This document shows positions 8,995 through 18,700 of a DNA stretch of 39,912 bases, in pieces. The notes under the pieces were generated by a model that was not told the origin of the DNA, made no database searches, and worked only from the letters and a program-made list of their open reading frames with translations. Both the position numbers and the translations under genes were made by a program. Source of the stretch: Dietzia maris (GTDB lineage Bacteria; Actinomycetota; Actinomycetes; Mycobacteriales; Mycobacteriaceae); NCBI RefSeq assembly GCF_014144855.1, contig NZ_JAALDN010000480.1, positions 1 through 39,912 on the forward strand, in the 5' to 3' direction. The stretch's first letter is position 1. Every line of letters begins with the position of its first letter.

Positions 8995-10235
8995 GCAAGA
9001 CACTCCGCACCCAGCTCATCGCCTTCTGTGTGATCGCCGCGGTCGGGATCACCTATGTAGGTGCCAACTACGTTCGCTTACCTTCGCTGTTCGGGATCGG
9101 CCAGTACCAGGTCTATCTGGACCTACCCGAGACCGGCGGGGTGTTCACCAACGCGGCCGTCAACTACCGCGGCACGGCGATCGGACGGGTGGGCGAGCTC
9201 TCGCTCACCGACGACGGTGTGCGAGTCGAGCTCGACCTCGACTCGAGCGCCCCCGACGTCCCGGCGGACACCGAGGCCGTGGTCGCCAACCGCTCCGCCA
9301 TCGGAGAGCAGTACGTGGACTTGCGACCCAACAGCAGCTCGGCGCCGTATCTCGAGGACGGGGACGTGGTCTCCGCCGGACGTGAGGCGTTGCCGGTACC
9401 CGTCGAGAACCTGTTGGCCTCCGTCGACGACCTTTCCCGATCGGTCCCCTTGGACGATCTCGAGGTGACCGTCGATGAACTCGGCAAGGCGTTCCAGGGC
9501 CGGGGACCCCAACTGGAGCGACTCTCGGACTCCCTCATCCGGATTTCCGAGTCCGGTATCCGCACCATGCCGCAGTTGCAGACGCTGATCCGCGACGGGG
9601 CGACCGTCCTGGAGACGCAGGCCGACCAGTCCGGCGAGATCGTCAGTTTCTCCCGCGATCTCAGGACGGTCACCGAGGCGTTGCGTGACTCGGACTCCGA
9701 CCTGGAACGGCTGATCACCACGGGACCGGAGTTCGCCGACGAGACCCGCTATCTGGTGGAGAACTCCGGCGCCCCGCTCTCTGGAGCCGTGCGGAACCTG
9801 TCGGCGACGATGAAGACAATAGATCCACTGGCGCCGTCGTTCAAGGTGCTCCTGCAGCTGTTGCCGGCACTGGCCGCCGGCGGGATGTCCGTCGCTCCTG
9901 GGGACGGGACAATCCACTTCGGTCTGTCCCTCGAGACGAACAACCCACCAGCGTGTACGCAGGGGTACGAAGGTACGTGGGAGATCATCGACCAGATGAA
10001 GGCGCAGGACCCGTCCTTCGACTGGCAGGAACAGAACTTCCCGCCCAACTACGACGCGCAGTGCACCGTGCCCTTCGGCAGCCCCACCGCCGTCCGCGGT
10101 GCCGACCGGGTGGAGTACGCGCACCCGGACGTGCCGCAGCCGTGGGACACCAAGCCCAAGATCGACCCCGACAGGGCCAACCTGTCCGTGGCGGCCACGC
10201 AGCTCGCGGTGTTGCAGGGGTTGATCCCCCGGTGA
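8991..10235 (+). CDS. mceF: MceF substrate-binding subunit
   Basis: Last of the six MCE proteins, 414 aa. The membrane anchor covers about residues 7-25 (TQLIAFCVIAAVGITYVGA) and the MCE domain starts at QYQVYLDLPETGGVF. MceF-type features are the VNYRGTAIGRVG strand and C-terminal cysteines in PPACTQGYEG and DAQCTVPFGSP. The ATG overlaps the mceE stop by 4 bp with AGGAGAG upstream. The stop overlaps a GTG that probably starts the next gene. This completes one full A-F set, with no duplicated or missing subunit. Confidence 0.92.
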   Translation: MSKTLRTQLIAFCVIAAVGITYVGANYVRLPSLFGIGQYQVYLDLPETGGVFTNAAVNYRGTAIGRVGELSLTDDGVRVELDLDSSAPDVPADTEAVVANRSAIGEQYVDLRPNSSSAPYLEDGDVVSAGREALPVPVENLLASVDDLSRSVPLDDLEVTVDELGKAFQGRGPQLERLSDSLIRISESGIRTMPQLQTLIRDGATVLETQADQSGEIVSFSRDLRTVTEALRDSDSDLERLITTGPEFADETRYLVENSGAPLSGAVRNLSATMKTIDPLAPSFKVLLQLLPALAAGGMSVAPGDGTIHFGLSLETNNPPACTQGYEGTWEIIDQMKAQDPSFDWQEQNFPPNYDAQCTVPFGSPTAVRGADRVEYAHPDVPQPWDTKPKIDPDRANLSVAATQLAVLQGLIPR

Positions 10236-10951
10236 CCGTGCGGCGGGGCGGCGACTCGGCGGACGGTGGGTCCGGTAGTGTCGCCGCCATGGGTTCGCAG
10301 GTAACGGACGGGGATGCGCGCCGCCCCGGGGGGACGGGGACCGTGCCGAGATGGCTGGTGGTCCTCGCGGCGATCATCCTCGTGGCGGGGCTGGCGACGT
10401 TGGGGGTGTTCGGGGTGCGTTACGCCCAGGCGCGGTCGGCACAGGAGGTGGCGTCCGAGCGCGAGGCGGCCGCCGACGTCGCCGCCCAGGTGATCATCAA
10501 CGCGTTCAGCTTCGACCACCGGAACGTCGACGATTCGCTGGAGCAGCTGGCAGAGGCCTCGGCCGGTGAGTTCCTCGCCGAGCAGGAGCAGTGGGCCGAC
10601 GATGTGCGAACGCGCGTGGTGGAGCAGAAGGCGGTCACCACGGCGACGGTCTCGCACACCGCTGTCGAGACCCTGGATCTCGAGGCCGGCGACGCGGCCG
10701 TCCTCGTGGTGTTCACCGCCCACTCCGAGCGGGAGGGCCAGGACGACATCACAGGCCGTCAGGCGATGCGCGTGGACCTGACGCGAGAGGACGGCACCTG
10801 GAAGGCCGACGCGGTCAACCAGGTGGGTGTGACGGTCCCGGTAGGCGAGTCCGGTCGGTCCGTGGAGGAGCTCGACGCTCCGGAGGAACAGGACGACCCG
10901 GCCACCGAGGAGGAGTCGACCCCCGCGCCGACCACCTCCGCCGGACGATGA
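10232..10951 (+). CDS. Mce-associated membrane protein (Mas), first copy
   Basis: Mce-associated protein with a single membrane segment (VVLAAIILVAGLATLGVFGV) preceded by a short cytoplasmic tail and followed by an extracytoplasmic NTF2/SnoaL-like domain. The YAQARSAQEVASEREAAADV segment after the helix is characteristic of Mas proteins, which stabilise Mce complexes by family knowledge. The GTG at 10232 forms a GTGA overlap with mceF and yields 239 aa; ATG 10289 (220 aa) is an alternative with a weaker ribosome-binding site. The acidic, Pro/Thr-rich tail (EEQDDPATEEESTPAPTTS) looks disordered. It lies 19 bp before the second Mas gene. Confidence 0.85.
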   Translation: MTVRRGGDSADGGSGSVAAMGSQVTDGDARRPGGTGTVPRWLVVLAAIILVAGLATLGVFGVRYAQARSAQEVASEREAAADVAAQVIINAFSFDHRNVDDSLEQLAEASAGEFLAEQEQWADDVRTRVVEQKAVTTATVSHTAVETLDLEAGDAAVLVVFTAHSEREGQDDITGRQAMRVDLTREDGTWKADAVNQVGVTVPVGESGRSVEELDAPEEQDDPATEEESTPAPTTSAGR

Positions 10952-10970
10952 CGAAGGACGACAGTCGCTG

Positions 10971-11654
10971 ATGCCACCGATCAAGAGAACCCAGAAGTCG
11001 GTCAATCCGGCGCCCCGTAGGCGGCTGGCCGGACACGCCGGACAGACCCGACCCGAGGGCGGGAACGCCGCGGGCCCCACGTCGTGGGACGCACGAGACG
11101 ACGAGGTGGGCGGCGACGGAACCGGGGCGGGTCGCGGGGAACGGCGTGCCGGCCGTCGGCCCGGTGGTCGCACGATCGCGTACTCCGCCATCGCGACGGG
11201 GCTGGCCGCCGGGGCCATCGGGGCGTTCCTGGCGACGGAACCCGGGGTCGACGTGGACAACAGGGCGTTCGTTGACCGGGAGGCCACCGAGGAGGTCCTC
11301 TCGGCAGCGACGACCAACGTCCAGCGGCTCGTGGCGATCGATCACGAGACCCTCGACGAGTATCACGACTCCCTGGGGGAATTCCTCACCCCGAAGCTCG
11401 TCAACGAGTTGGACGAGAACTGGCCCGCGTTGCGTGACAGCTACGAGCAGTCCGCGACGAGCGTCGACGCAGAGGTCCGCGAGGCCGGTCTCGCCTACCT
11501 GCAGGGCGACAAGGCCGAGGTGTTGCTGGTCCAGGATGTGTCGATGACCAGGGACGGCGCGGCTGCGGGAAGTACCAGCGGCACCTATCTCGTCGGTCTG
11601 GACAAGATCGACGGCGTGTGGAAACTGTCGAGGATCCCGGATCTGCCCTCCTGA
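10971..11654 (+). CDS. Mce-associated membrane protein (Mas), second copy
   Basis: Second Mas-type protein, 227 aa. A hydrophilic N-terminal stretch of about 60 residues, rich in Arg/Gly/Pro, precedes one membrane segment (TIAYSAIATGLAAGAIGAFLA). Then comes DNRAFVDREATEEVLSAATT and a domain ending DGVWKLSRIPDLPS, matching the Mas fold layout. Start ATG 10971 has AAGGA about 10 nt upstream. It is the last gene of the mce operon; after it lie only weak hairpins and the rpoB promoter region. Confidence 0.83.
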   Translation: MPPIKRTQKSVNPAPRRRLAGHAGQTRPEGGNAAGPTSWDARDDEVGGDGTGAGRGERRAGRRPGGRTIAYSAIATGLAAGAIGAFLATEPGVDVDNRAFVDREATEEVLSAATTNVQRLVAIDHETLDEYHDSLGEFLTPKLVNELDENWPALRDSYEQSATSVDAEVREAGLAYLQGDKAEVLLVQDVSMTRDGAAAGSTSGTYLVGLDKIDGVWKLSRIPDLPS

Positions 11655-11662
11655 CGAGGACT

Positions 11663-11689
11663 GGTCGGGAACCGATCCGGCAACCGACC
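11663..11689 (+). terminator. Weak hairpin after the mce operon
   Basis: GGTCGG (11663-11668) and CCGACC (11684-11689) can pair around a 15-nt loop immediately after the last mce gene. There is no T-run, so it may be a weak terminator or nothing. A second imperfect hairpin (11771-11779 with 11788-11795, one bulge) lies further on. Confidence 0.25.
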
Positions 11690-11770
11690 GTGCCAGATCC
11701 TTGACGAAAGTGCTTTCACCCGTCACCCTTTAGGGGCATCGGGCGAGTGCCGTAGAGGTTGAGTGCGACA

Positions 11771-11795
11771 CGGTCCGGGTGCGACGTCCCGACCG
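11771..11795 (+). terminator. Imperfect hairpin upstream of the rpoB promoter
   Basis: CGGTCCGGG (11771-11779) pairs with CCCGACCG (11788-11795) with one bulged base and an 8-nt loop. It sits between the mce operon and the rpoB promoter and could end read-through transcription, but it lacks a T-tract. The rest of 11690-11890 holds no gene I can support. Confidence 0.25.
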
Positions 11796-11891
11796 GGGGC
11801 CGATGAGGCGAGAGCCACGAGGGCAACCAGCGCAGAGACGGACGCCGCACCACGCACGTGACCAGCCTCCGGGGGACACTCCGTTGAAGGC

Positions 11892-11920
11892 TGGACTTTG
11901 TCGCCGCCTTCCGCTAGATT
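11892..11920 (+). promoter_or_regulatory. rpoBC promoter
   Basis: TGGACT (11892-11897) matches TTGACA at 4 of 6 positions. A 17-bp spacer separates it from TAGATT (11915-11920), which fits the actinobacterial -10 consensus. It is the best-formed promoter in the 450-bp gap. Transcription would start about 11926-11928, giving an rpoB leader of about 180 nt. A TTGACG at 11701 lacks a matching -10. Confidence 0.65.
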
Positions 11921-11926
11921 AGGTCG

Positions 11927-12088
11927 TTGCGCTGGCTGCTATTTGCCCTCCCGTCCGTCCGTGACGGCTCACTCCCGGTTCCACCGGGTGCTTTCCGAGC
12001 CCTCGATATCGCGGCGGACCTGGGCGGATACCCGTCGGCGGACCGCTCGCAGATACATCTGTGGTCACCGCCCGTGGTGATCACGTGA
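11927..12088 (+). CDS. Possible leader ORF (53 codons) in the rpoB 5' region
   Basis: A TTG codon placed 6 nt after the TAGATT -10 box, where transcription should begin, opens a frame of 53 codons starting [14 protein letters not shown] and ending with TGA at 12086-12088, 6 nt before the rpoB ribosome-binding site. The geometry suits a leaderless peptide whose translation reaches the third hairpin. However, open frames of this size are common in high-GC DNA, TTG is a poor leaderless start, and the peptide matches nothing I recognise. Treat it as a candidate only. Confidence 0.18.
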   Translation: MRWLLFALPSVRDGSLPVPPGAFRALDIAADLGGYPSADRSQIHLWSPPVVIT

Positions 12089-12107
12089 GGTGCTGGAAGG
12101 ACCCATC
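11927..12107 (+). promoter_or_regulatory. Structured 5' leader of rpoB
   Basis: The predicted untranslated leader holds three clear stem-loops: CCGTC/GACGG around CGT (11955-11967); CCCGGT/ACCGGG around TCC (11974-11988); and a 9-pair stem, 12061-12069 with 12076-12084, containing one G-U pair and a 6-nt loop. The last ends 10 nt before the rpoB Shine-Dalgarno GGAAGGA (12095-12101). No T-run follows any stem, so translational control or mRNA stability is more likely than attenuation. Function is inference. Confidence 0.4.
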
Positions 12108-15100
12108 TTGGCAGTCTCCCGCCAGACCACGTCAGTCTCCACCGTTCCCGGTGCGCCCCGGAGGGTTTCGTTCGCGAAACTCTCCGAGCCGTTGCCGGTC
12201 CCGGGGCTGCTCGACCTCCAGACGGAGTCGTTCGAGTGGTTCATCGGCTCGGAGGAGTGGCAAGAGAGGGCCGCCTCGCGCGGTACCACGAACCTCGAGG
12301 GAGGCCTGGAGTCCATCCTCAAGGAGATCTCCCCGATCGAGGACTTCTCCGGATCAATGTCGCTCTCGTTCTCGGAGCCCTACTTCGAAGAGGTCAAGGC
12401 GTCCCTCGAGGACTGCCGCGAAAAGGATCGCACCTACGAGGCGCCCCTGTTCGTCACGGCCGAGTTCGAGAACACCGAGACCGGTGAGATCAAGTCCCAG
12501 ACGGTCTTCATGGGTGATTTCCCCATGATGACCGACAAGGGCACGTTCATCATCAACGGCACCGAGCGGGTCGTCGTCTCCCAGCTCGTCCGGTCGCCGG
12601 GCGTGTACTTCGATCGCTCGCGTGACAAGTCCACGGAGAGGGACGTCCACTCCGTCAAGGTCATCCCGTCGCGTGGCGCGTGGCTCGAGTTCGACGTCGA
12701 CAAGCGCGACACCGTCGGCGTCCGCATCGACCGCAAGCGTCGCCAGTCGGTCACCGTCCTGCTCAAGGCCCTCGGGTGGACGACCACCGAGATCAAGGAG
12801 CGTTACGGCTTCTCGGAGATCATGATGTCCACGCTCGAGAAGGACACGGTCGAGGACACCGACCAGGCCCTGCTCGAGATCTACCGCAAGCTGCGCCCGG
12901 GCGAGCCGCCGACCCGCGAGTCCGCGGAGGCGCTCCTGGAGAACCTGTTCTTCAAGGAGAAGCGCTACGACCTGGCCCGCGTCGGTCGTTACAAGGTCAA
13001 CCGCAAGCTCGGTCTGCCCGACCCCGAGGGTGACGCCACCACGACGCTCACCCGCGAGGACATCGCCGCCACCATCGAGTACCTCGTGCGCCTCCACGCG
13101 GGCGAGGAGTCGATGCAGGTGGCCGGTGGCCGCGAGGTGCCGGTCGAGGTCGACGACATCGACCACTTCGGCAACCGTCGTCTGCGTACCGTCGGCGAGC
13201 TCATCCAGAACCAGGTCCGCGTCGGCCTGTCCCGCATGGAGCGTGTCGTCCGCGAGCGCATGACCACGCAGGACTCCGAGGCGATCACCCCGCAGTCGCT
13301 GATCAACATCCGGCCCATCACGGCGGCGCTCAAGGAGTTCTTCGGAACCTCCCAGATGTCGCAGTTCATGGACCAGAACAACCCGCTGTCGGGTCTGACC
13401 CACAAGCGTCGTCTGTCCGCGTTGGGCCCCGGTGGTCTGTCGCGTGAGCGCGCCGGGCTCGAGGTCCGCGACGTGCACGCCTCGCACTACGGCCGCATGT
13501 GCCCGATCGAGACCCCCGAGGGTCCGAACATCGGTCTGATCGGTTCGCTCTCGGTGTACGCGCGGGTCAACCCGTTCGGTTTCATCGAGACCCCGTACCG
13601 CCGCGTCTACGAGGGCGTCGTCACCGATCAGGTGGACTACCTCACCGCCGACGAGGAGGACCGCTACGTCGTCGCGCAGGCCAACTCGGAGATCGACGCC
13701 GACGGCCGCTTCGTCGAGGACCGCATCCTCGTGCGCAAGAAGCACGGTGATGTCGAGATGGTCGAGCCGGGCGATGTCGACTACATGGACGTCTCGCCGC
13801 GACAGATGGTCTCCGTGGCCACCGCGATGATCCCGTTCCTCGAGCACGATGACGCCAACCGTGCCCTGATGGGCGCGAACATGCAGCGGCAGTCCGTGCC
13901 GCTCGTGCGTTCCGAGGCGCCGCTCGTCGGCACCGGCATGGAGCTGCGCGCGGCCGTGGACGCCGGCGACGTGGTCGTCAACACCGCCCCGGGCATGGTG
14001 GAGGAGGTCTCGGCCGACTTCATCACCGTGATGGACGACGACGGCGGGCGTCAGACCTACCGCCTGTCGAAGTTCGCGCGCTCGAACCAGGGCACCTGCT
14101 CCAACCAGCGTCCGATCGTCGACGAGGGTGACCGTGTCGAGGTCGGCCAGGTCCTGGCCGACGGCCCCTGCACCGAGAACGGCGAGATGGCGCTGGGCAA
14201 GAACCTGCTCGTCGCGATCATGCCGTGGGAGGGCCACAACTACGAGGACGCGATCATCCTCTCGCAGCGCCTGGTGGAGGAGGACGTGCTCACGTCCATC
14301 CACATCGAGGAGCACGAGATCGACGCCCGCGACACCAAGCTGGGCGCCGAGGAGATCACCAGGGACATCCCCAACGTCTCCGACGAGGTCCTGGCGGACC
14401 TCGACGACCGCGGCATCGTGCGCATCGGCGCCGAGGTCCGTGACGGCGACGTCCTCGTCGGCAAGGTCACCCCGAAGGGTGAGACCGAGCTGACCCCGGA
14501 GGAGCGCCTGCTGCGCGCCATCTTCGGGGAGAAGGCGCGCGAGGTGCGCGACACCTCGCTCAAGGTGCCCCACGGTGAGTCCGGCAAGGTCATCGGCGTC
14601 CGCGTCTTCTCTCGGGACGACGACGACGACCTGCCCCCCGGCGTCAACGAGCTGGTGCGCGTGTACGTCGCGCAGAAGCGCAAGATCCAGGACGGCGACA
14701 AGCTCGCCGGTCGACACGGCAACAAGGGCGTCATCGGCAAGATCCTCCCCGCCGAGGACATGCCGTTCATGCCCGACGGCACGCCGGTGGACATCATCCT
14801 CAACACGCACGGCGTCCCGCGTCGTATGAACATCGGTCAGATCATGGAGACCCACCTCGGCTGGCTGGCCAAGGCCGGCTGGGAGGTCCCGCGTGAGGCG
14901 GACGGCTCCCTGCCCGACTGGGCGACCAAGCTGCCGGAGGAGATCCACAGCGTCGAGGCCGGCACCAACACGGCCACGCCCGTCTTCGACGGCGCGGCGG
15001 ACACGGAGATCACCGGTCTGCTCGGCTGCACCCTGCCGAACCGTGACGGCGAGCGCATGGTGCAGGCCGACGGCAAGGCGACCCTCTTCGACGGTCGCTC

Positions 15101-15596
15101 CGGCGAGCCCTTCCCGTACCCGGTGTCCGTGGGCTACATGTACATCCTCAAGTTGCACCACCTCGTGGATGACAAGATCCACGCGCGTTCGACCGGTCCG
15201 TACTCGATGATCACCCAGCAGCCGCTCGGCGGTAAGGCCCAGTTCGGCGGCCAGCGATTCGGTGAGATGGAGTGCTGGGCGATGCAGGCCTACGGCGCGG
15301 CGTACACGCTGCAGGAGCTGCTGACGATCAAGTCCGACGACGTCGTGGGCCGCGTGAAGGTCTACGAGGCGATCGTCAAGGGCGAGAACATCCCGGAGCC
15401 GGGTATCCCGGAGTCCTTCAAGGTGCTTCTCAAGGAGCTGCAGTCGCTGTGCCTCAACGTGGAGGTGCTCTCCAGCGACGGCCAGGCTGTCTCCCTGGGT
15501 GAGGGCGACGACGACGATCTCGACCGCACCGCCGCGAACCTGGGGATCAACCTCTCGCGCGACGAGTCCTCGGCGGCCGACGAGCTGGCGCAGTAA
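12108..15596 (+). CDS. rpoB: RNA polymerase beta subunit
   Basis: Beta subunit of RNA polymerase, 1162 aa from TTG 12108. The start is chosen because GGAAGGA lies 6 nt upstream and MAVSRQ aligns with the mycobacterial N-terminus; the GTG at 12090, giving [12 protein letters not shown], has no spaced Shine-Dalgarno. Typical blocks run throughout: [34 protein letters not shown], the rifampicin region from FFGTSQ to [51 protein letters not shown] and [13 protein letters not shown]. The rifampicin region is wild-type-like (D, H and S of DQNN/THKRR/SAL kept) except that Met417 replaces the usual Leu (E. coli L511). It is followed by 124 bp with two hairpins, then rpoC. Confidence 0.99.
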   Translation: MAVSRQTTSVSTVPGAPRRVSFAKLSEPLPVPGLLDLQTESFEWFIGSEEWQERAASRGTTNLEGGLESILKEISPIEDFSGSMSLSFSEPYFEEVKASLEDCREKDRTYEAPLFVTAEFENTETGEIKSQTVFMGDFPMMTDKGTFIINGTERVVVSQLVRSPGVYFDRSRDKSTERDVHSVKVIPSRGAWLEFDVDKRDTVGVRIDRKRRQSVTVLLKALGWTTTEIKERYGFSEIMMSTLEKDTVEDTDQALLEIYRKLRPGEPPTRESAEALLENLFFKEKRYDLARVGRYKVNRKLGLPDPEGDATTTLTREDIAATIEYLVRLHAGEESMQVAGGREVPVEVDDIDHFGNRRLRTVGELIQNQVRVGLSRMERVVRERMTTQDSEAITPQSLINIRPITAALKEFFGTSQMSQFMDQNNPLSGLTHKRRLSALGPGGLSRERAGLEVRDVHASHYGRMCPIETPEGPNIGLIGSLSVYARVNPFGFIETPYRRVYEGVVTDQVDYLTADEEDRYVVAQANSEIDADGRFVEDRILVRKKHGDVEMVEPGDVDYMDVSPRQMVSVATAMIPFLEHDDANRALMGANMQRQSVPLVRSEAPLVGTGMELRAAVDAGDVVVNTAPGMVEEVSADFITVMDDDGGRQTYRLSKFARSNQGTCSNQRPIVDEGDRVEVGQVLADGPCTENGEMALGKNLLVAIMPWEGHNYEDAIILSQRLVEEDVLTSIHIEEHEIDARDTKLGAEEITRDIPNVSDEVLADLDDRGIVRIGAEVRDGDVLVGKVTPKGETELTPEERLLRAIFGEKAREVRDTSLKVPHGESGKVIGVRVFSRDDDDDLPPGVNELVRVYVAQKRKIQDGDKLAGRHGNKGVIGKILPAEDMPFMPDGTPVDIILNTHGVPRRMNIGQIMETHLGWLAKAGWEVPREADGSLPDWATKLPEEIHSVEAGTNTATPVFDGAADTEITGLLGCTLPNRDGERMVQADGKATLFDGRSGEPFPYPVSVGYMYILKLHHLVDDKIHARSTGPYSMITQQPLGGKAQFGGQRFGEMECWAMQAYGAAYTLQELLTIKSDDVVGRVKVYEAIVKGENIPEPGIPESFKVLLKELQSLCLNVEVLSSDGQAVSLGEGDDDDLDRTAANLGINLSRDESSAADELAQ

Positions 15597-15602
15597 GTAG
15601 GC

Positions 15603-15630
15603 GGGCGGGCGGCAGCCCTGTCGCCCGCCC
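15603..15630 (+). terminator. Hairpin 1 between rpoB and rpoC
   Basis: GGGCGGGCG (15603-15611) and CGCCCGCCC (15622-15630) form a perfect 9-bp GC stem with a 10-nt loop just after the rpoB stop. There is no U-run, so it is more likely a pause, processing or mRNA-stabilising element than a full terminator. Confidence 0.5.
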
Positions 15631-15657
15631 CGCACCCGAAGAATTCAGTTCCACCAC

Positions 15658-15692
15658 GGCGGGCCCCCGGCCCCACCCCGCGAGGGCCCGCC
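15658..15692 (+). terminator. Hairpin 2 between rpoB and rpoC
   Basis: GGCGGGCCC (15658-15666) and GGGCCCGCC (15684-15692) form a second perfect 9-bp stem with a 17-nt loop, 28 bp before the rpoC start. It precedes the rpoC ribosome-binding site (GGGAAAGGA). Like hairpin 1 it lacks a U-run. Confidence 0.5.
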
Positions 15693-15720
15693 ATCATCCC
15701 ACCCGGGAAAGGACGCCTAC

Positions 15721-18700
15721 GTGCAGGACGTCAACTACTTCGACGAGCTGGTCATCAGCCTCGCGACGGCCGAGGACATCCGTAACTGGTCCTACGGCGA
15801 GGTCAAGAAGCCGGAGACCATCAACTACCGCACCCTCAAGCCGGAGAAGGAGGGCCTGTTCTGCGAGAAGATCTTCGGCCCCACCCGGGACTGGGAGTGC
15901 TACTGCGGCAAGTACAAGCGCGTGCGCTTCAAGGGGATCATCTGTGAGCGCTGCGGCGTCGAGGTGACCCGTGCCAAGGTCCGCCGCGAGCGCATGGGCC
16001 ACATCGAGCTGGCCGCGCCCGTCACCCACATCTGGTACTTCAAGGGCGTCCCGTCGCGCCTGGGTTACCTGCTGGACCTGGCGCCCAAGGACCTCGACAA
16101 GATCATCTACTTCGCCGCCTACGTCATCACCGGCGTCGACACCGAGCTGCGTCACAACGAGCTCAGCACCCTCGAGGCCCAGGTCCTCGAGGAGCGCAAG
16201 ATCATCGAGGACGAGCGGGACTCCGACATCGAGGCCCGCGCGCGGAAGCTCGAAGCCGATCTCGCCGAGCTCGAGGCCGAGGGTGCCAAGGCCGACCAGC
16301 GCCGCAAGGTGAAGGACGGCGGCGAGAAGGAGATGAAGAAGATCCGCGAGTCGGCCCAGCGCGAGCTGGACCGTCTCGACGAGATCTGGACCACCTTCAC
16401 CAAGCTCGACGTCAACCAGATCATCGTCGACGAGGGCATCTACCGCGAGCTCGAGGACCGCTTCGGCGAGTACTTCGAGGGCGGCATGGGCGCCGAGGCG
16501 ATCCAGGCGCTGCTGCTGAACTTCGACCTGGCCGCCGAGGCCGAGTCGCTGCGGGAGATCATCCGCAACGGCAAGGGTCAGAAGAAGATCCGCGCCCTGA
16601 AGCGCCTCAAGGTCGTCTCCGCGTTCCTGCAGTCGGGCAACCACCCGGCCGCGATGGTCCTCGGGGCCGTCCCGGTGATCCCACCGGAGCTGCGTCCGAT
16701 GGTCCAGCTCGACGGTGGCCGCTTCGCCACCTCGGACCTCAACGACCTCTACCGTCGGGTGATCAACCGCAACAACCGCCTCAAGCGGCTGATGGATCTC
16801 GGCGCCCCCGAGATCATCGTCAACAACGAGAAGCGGATGCTGCAGGAGTCCGTCGACGCGCTGTTCGACAACGGCCGGCGTGGCCGGCCCGTCACGGGCC
16901 CGGGCAACCGCCCGCTCAAGTCGCTCTCGGATCTGCTCAAGGGCAAGCAGGGCCGGTTCCGTCAGAACCTGCTCGGCAAGCGCGTCGACTACTCCGGTCG
17001 TTCCGTGATCGTCGTGGGCCCACAGCTGCAGCTGCACCAGTGTGGTCTGCCCAAGCTGATGGCGCTCGAGCTGTTCAAGCCCTTCGTCATGAAGCGTCTG
17101 GTAGACCTCAACCACGCGCAGAACATCAAGTCCGCCAAGCGCATGGTCGAGCGTCAGCGCGACCAGGTGTGGGACGTGCTCGAAGAGGTCATCGCCGAAC
17201 ACCCGGTGATGCTCAACCGTGCGCCCACGCTGCACCGCCTCGGCATCCAGGCGTTCGAGCCGCAGCTCGTCGAGGGCAAGGCCATCCAGCTGCACCCGCT
17301 CGTGTGTGAGGCCTTCAACGCCGACTTCGACGGTGACCAGATGGCCGTGCACCTCCCGCTGTCCGCGGAGGCGCAGGCCGAGGCGCGCATCCTCATGCTC
17401 GCCTCGAACAACATCCTGTCGCCGGCGTCGGGTCGTCCGCTCGCCATGCCGCGTCTGGACATGGTGACCGGCCTGTACTACCTCACCCGTCTGGACGAGG
17501 GTGCGACCGGCTCGTACGTCCCGGCCTCCGAGGACACCCCCGCCGTGGGCGTGTACTCGACGCCGTCGGAGGCCATCATGGCCGTCGACCTCGGCGTGCT
17601 GGACATCCACGCCCCGATCCAGGTCCGACTGACGCACCAGCGTCCGTCGACCGACGTCGAGGCCGAGCAGTTCCCCGAGGGCTGGACGCAGGGCCAGGAG
17701 TGGCTGACCGTGACCACCCTCGGTCGCGTGATGTTCAACGAACTGCTCCCGGCGGACTACCCGTTCGTCAACGAGCAGATGCCCAAGAAGCGTCAGGCCG
17801 TCATCATCAACGACCTGGCCGAGCGCTACCCGATGATCGTCGTGGCGCAGACGGTGGACAAGCTCAAGGACACCGGTTTCTACTGGGCCACCCGCTCGGG
17901 TGTCACCATCGCCATGTCCGACGTGCTGGTCCCGCCGGCCAAAAAGGAGATCCTCGCCTCGTACGACGCGAAGGCCGCGCGCCTGGAGTCGCAGTACGAC
18001 CTCGGCAAGATCACCGACGAGGAGCGCAAGTCGGACCTGGTCAAGCTCTGGCAGGAGGCCACCGACGAGATCGGTCAGGCCATGGAGGAGAACTACCCGG
18101 ACTCCAACCCGATCCCGACGATCGTGAAGTCGGGCGCGGCGGGCAACATGACCCAGATCCGCTCGCTCGCGGGCATGAAGGGTCTGGTGACGCGTCCGAA
18201 CGGCGAGTTCATCCCGCAGCCGATCAAGTCCTCGTTCCGCGAGGGCCTGACCGTGCTCGAGTACTTCATGAACACGCACGGCGCCCGTAAGGGTCTGGCC
18301 GACACCGCCCTGCGTACCGCCGACTCGGGTTACCTCACCCGTCGTCTCGTCGACGTCTCGCAGGACGTCATCGTGCGCGAGACCGACTGTGGGACGTCGA
18401 AGGGTGTCGAGACGACCATCGCCCGCCCGGTGATGGACGTCCACGGCAGCCCGACCGGGTCCCTCGAGCGCGACGAGCACGTCGAGACCTCGACGTTCGC
18501 CCGGACGCTCGCGGAGGACGCGCTCGACGCCGACGGCAACGTGATCGTCGCCGCGGGCACCGACCTCGGTGACCCGAACATCGAGGCGCTGATCGTCGCC
18601 GGCATCGAGAAGGTCAAGGTCCGGTCGGTCCTCACCTGCACCACCGGTACCGGCGTCTGTGCGACCTGCTACGGCCGCTCGATGGCCACCGGTCTCCTGG

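Noticed and set aside
11701-11730. TTGACG at 11701 as an rpoB promoter
   Set aside because: A good -35 by sequence, but the bases 17-18 bp downstream (CACCCT/ACCCTT) do not fit a -10.
12354-15635. Very long minus-strand open frame across rpoB (and another across rpoC, 15694-19194)
   Set aside because: Antisense shadows caused by high-GC codon bias; compositions are Arg/Leu/Val/Asp-rich with no family motif, while the plus-strand genes are unmistakable.
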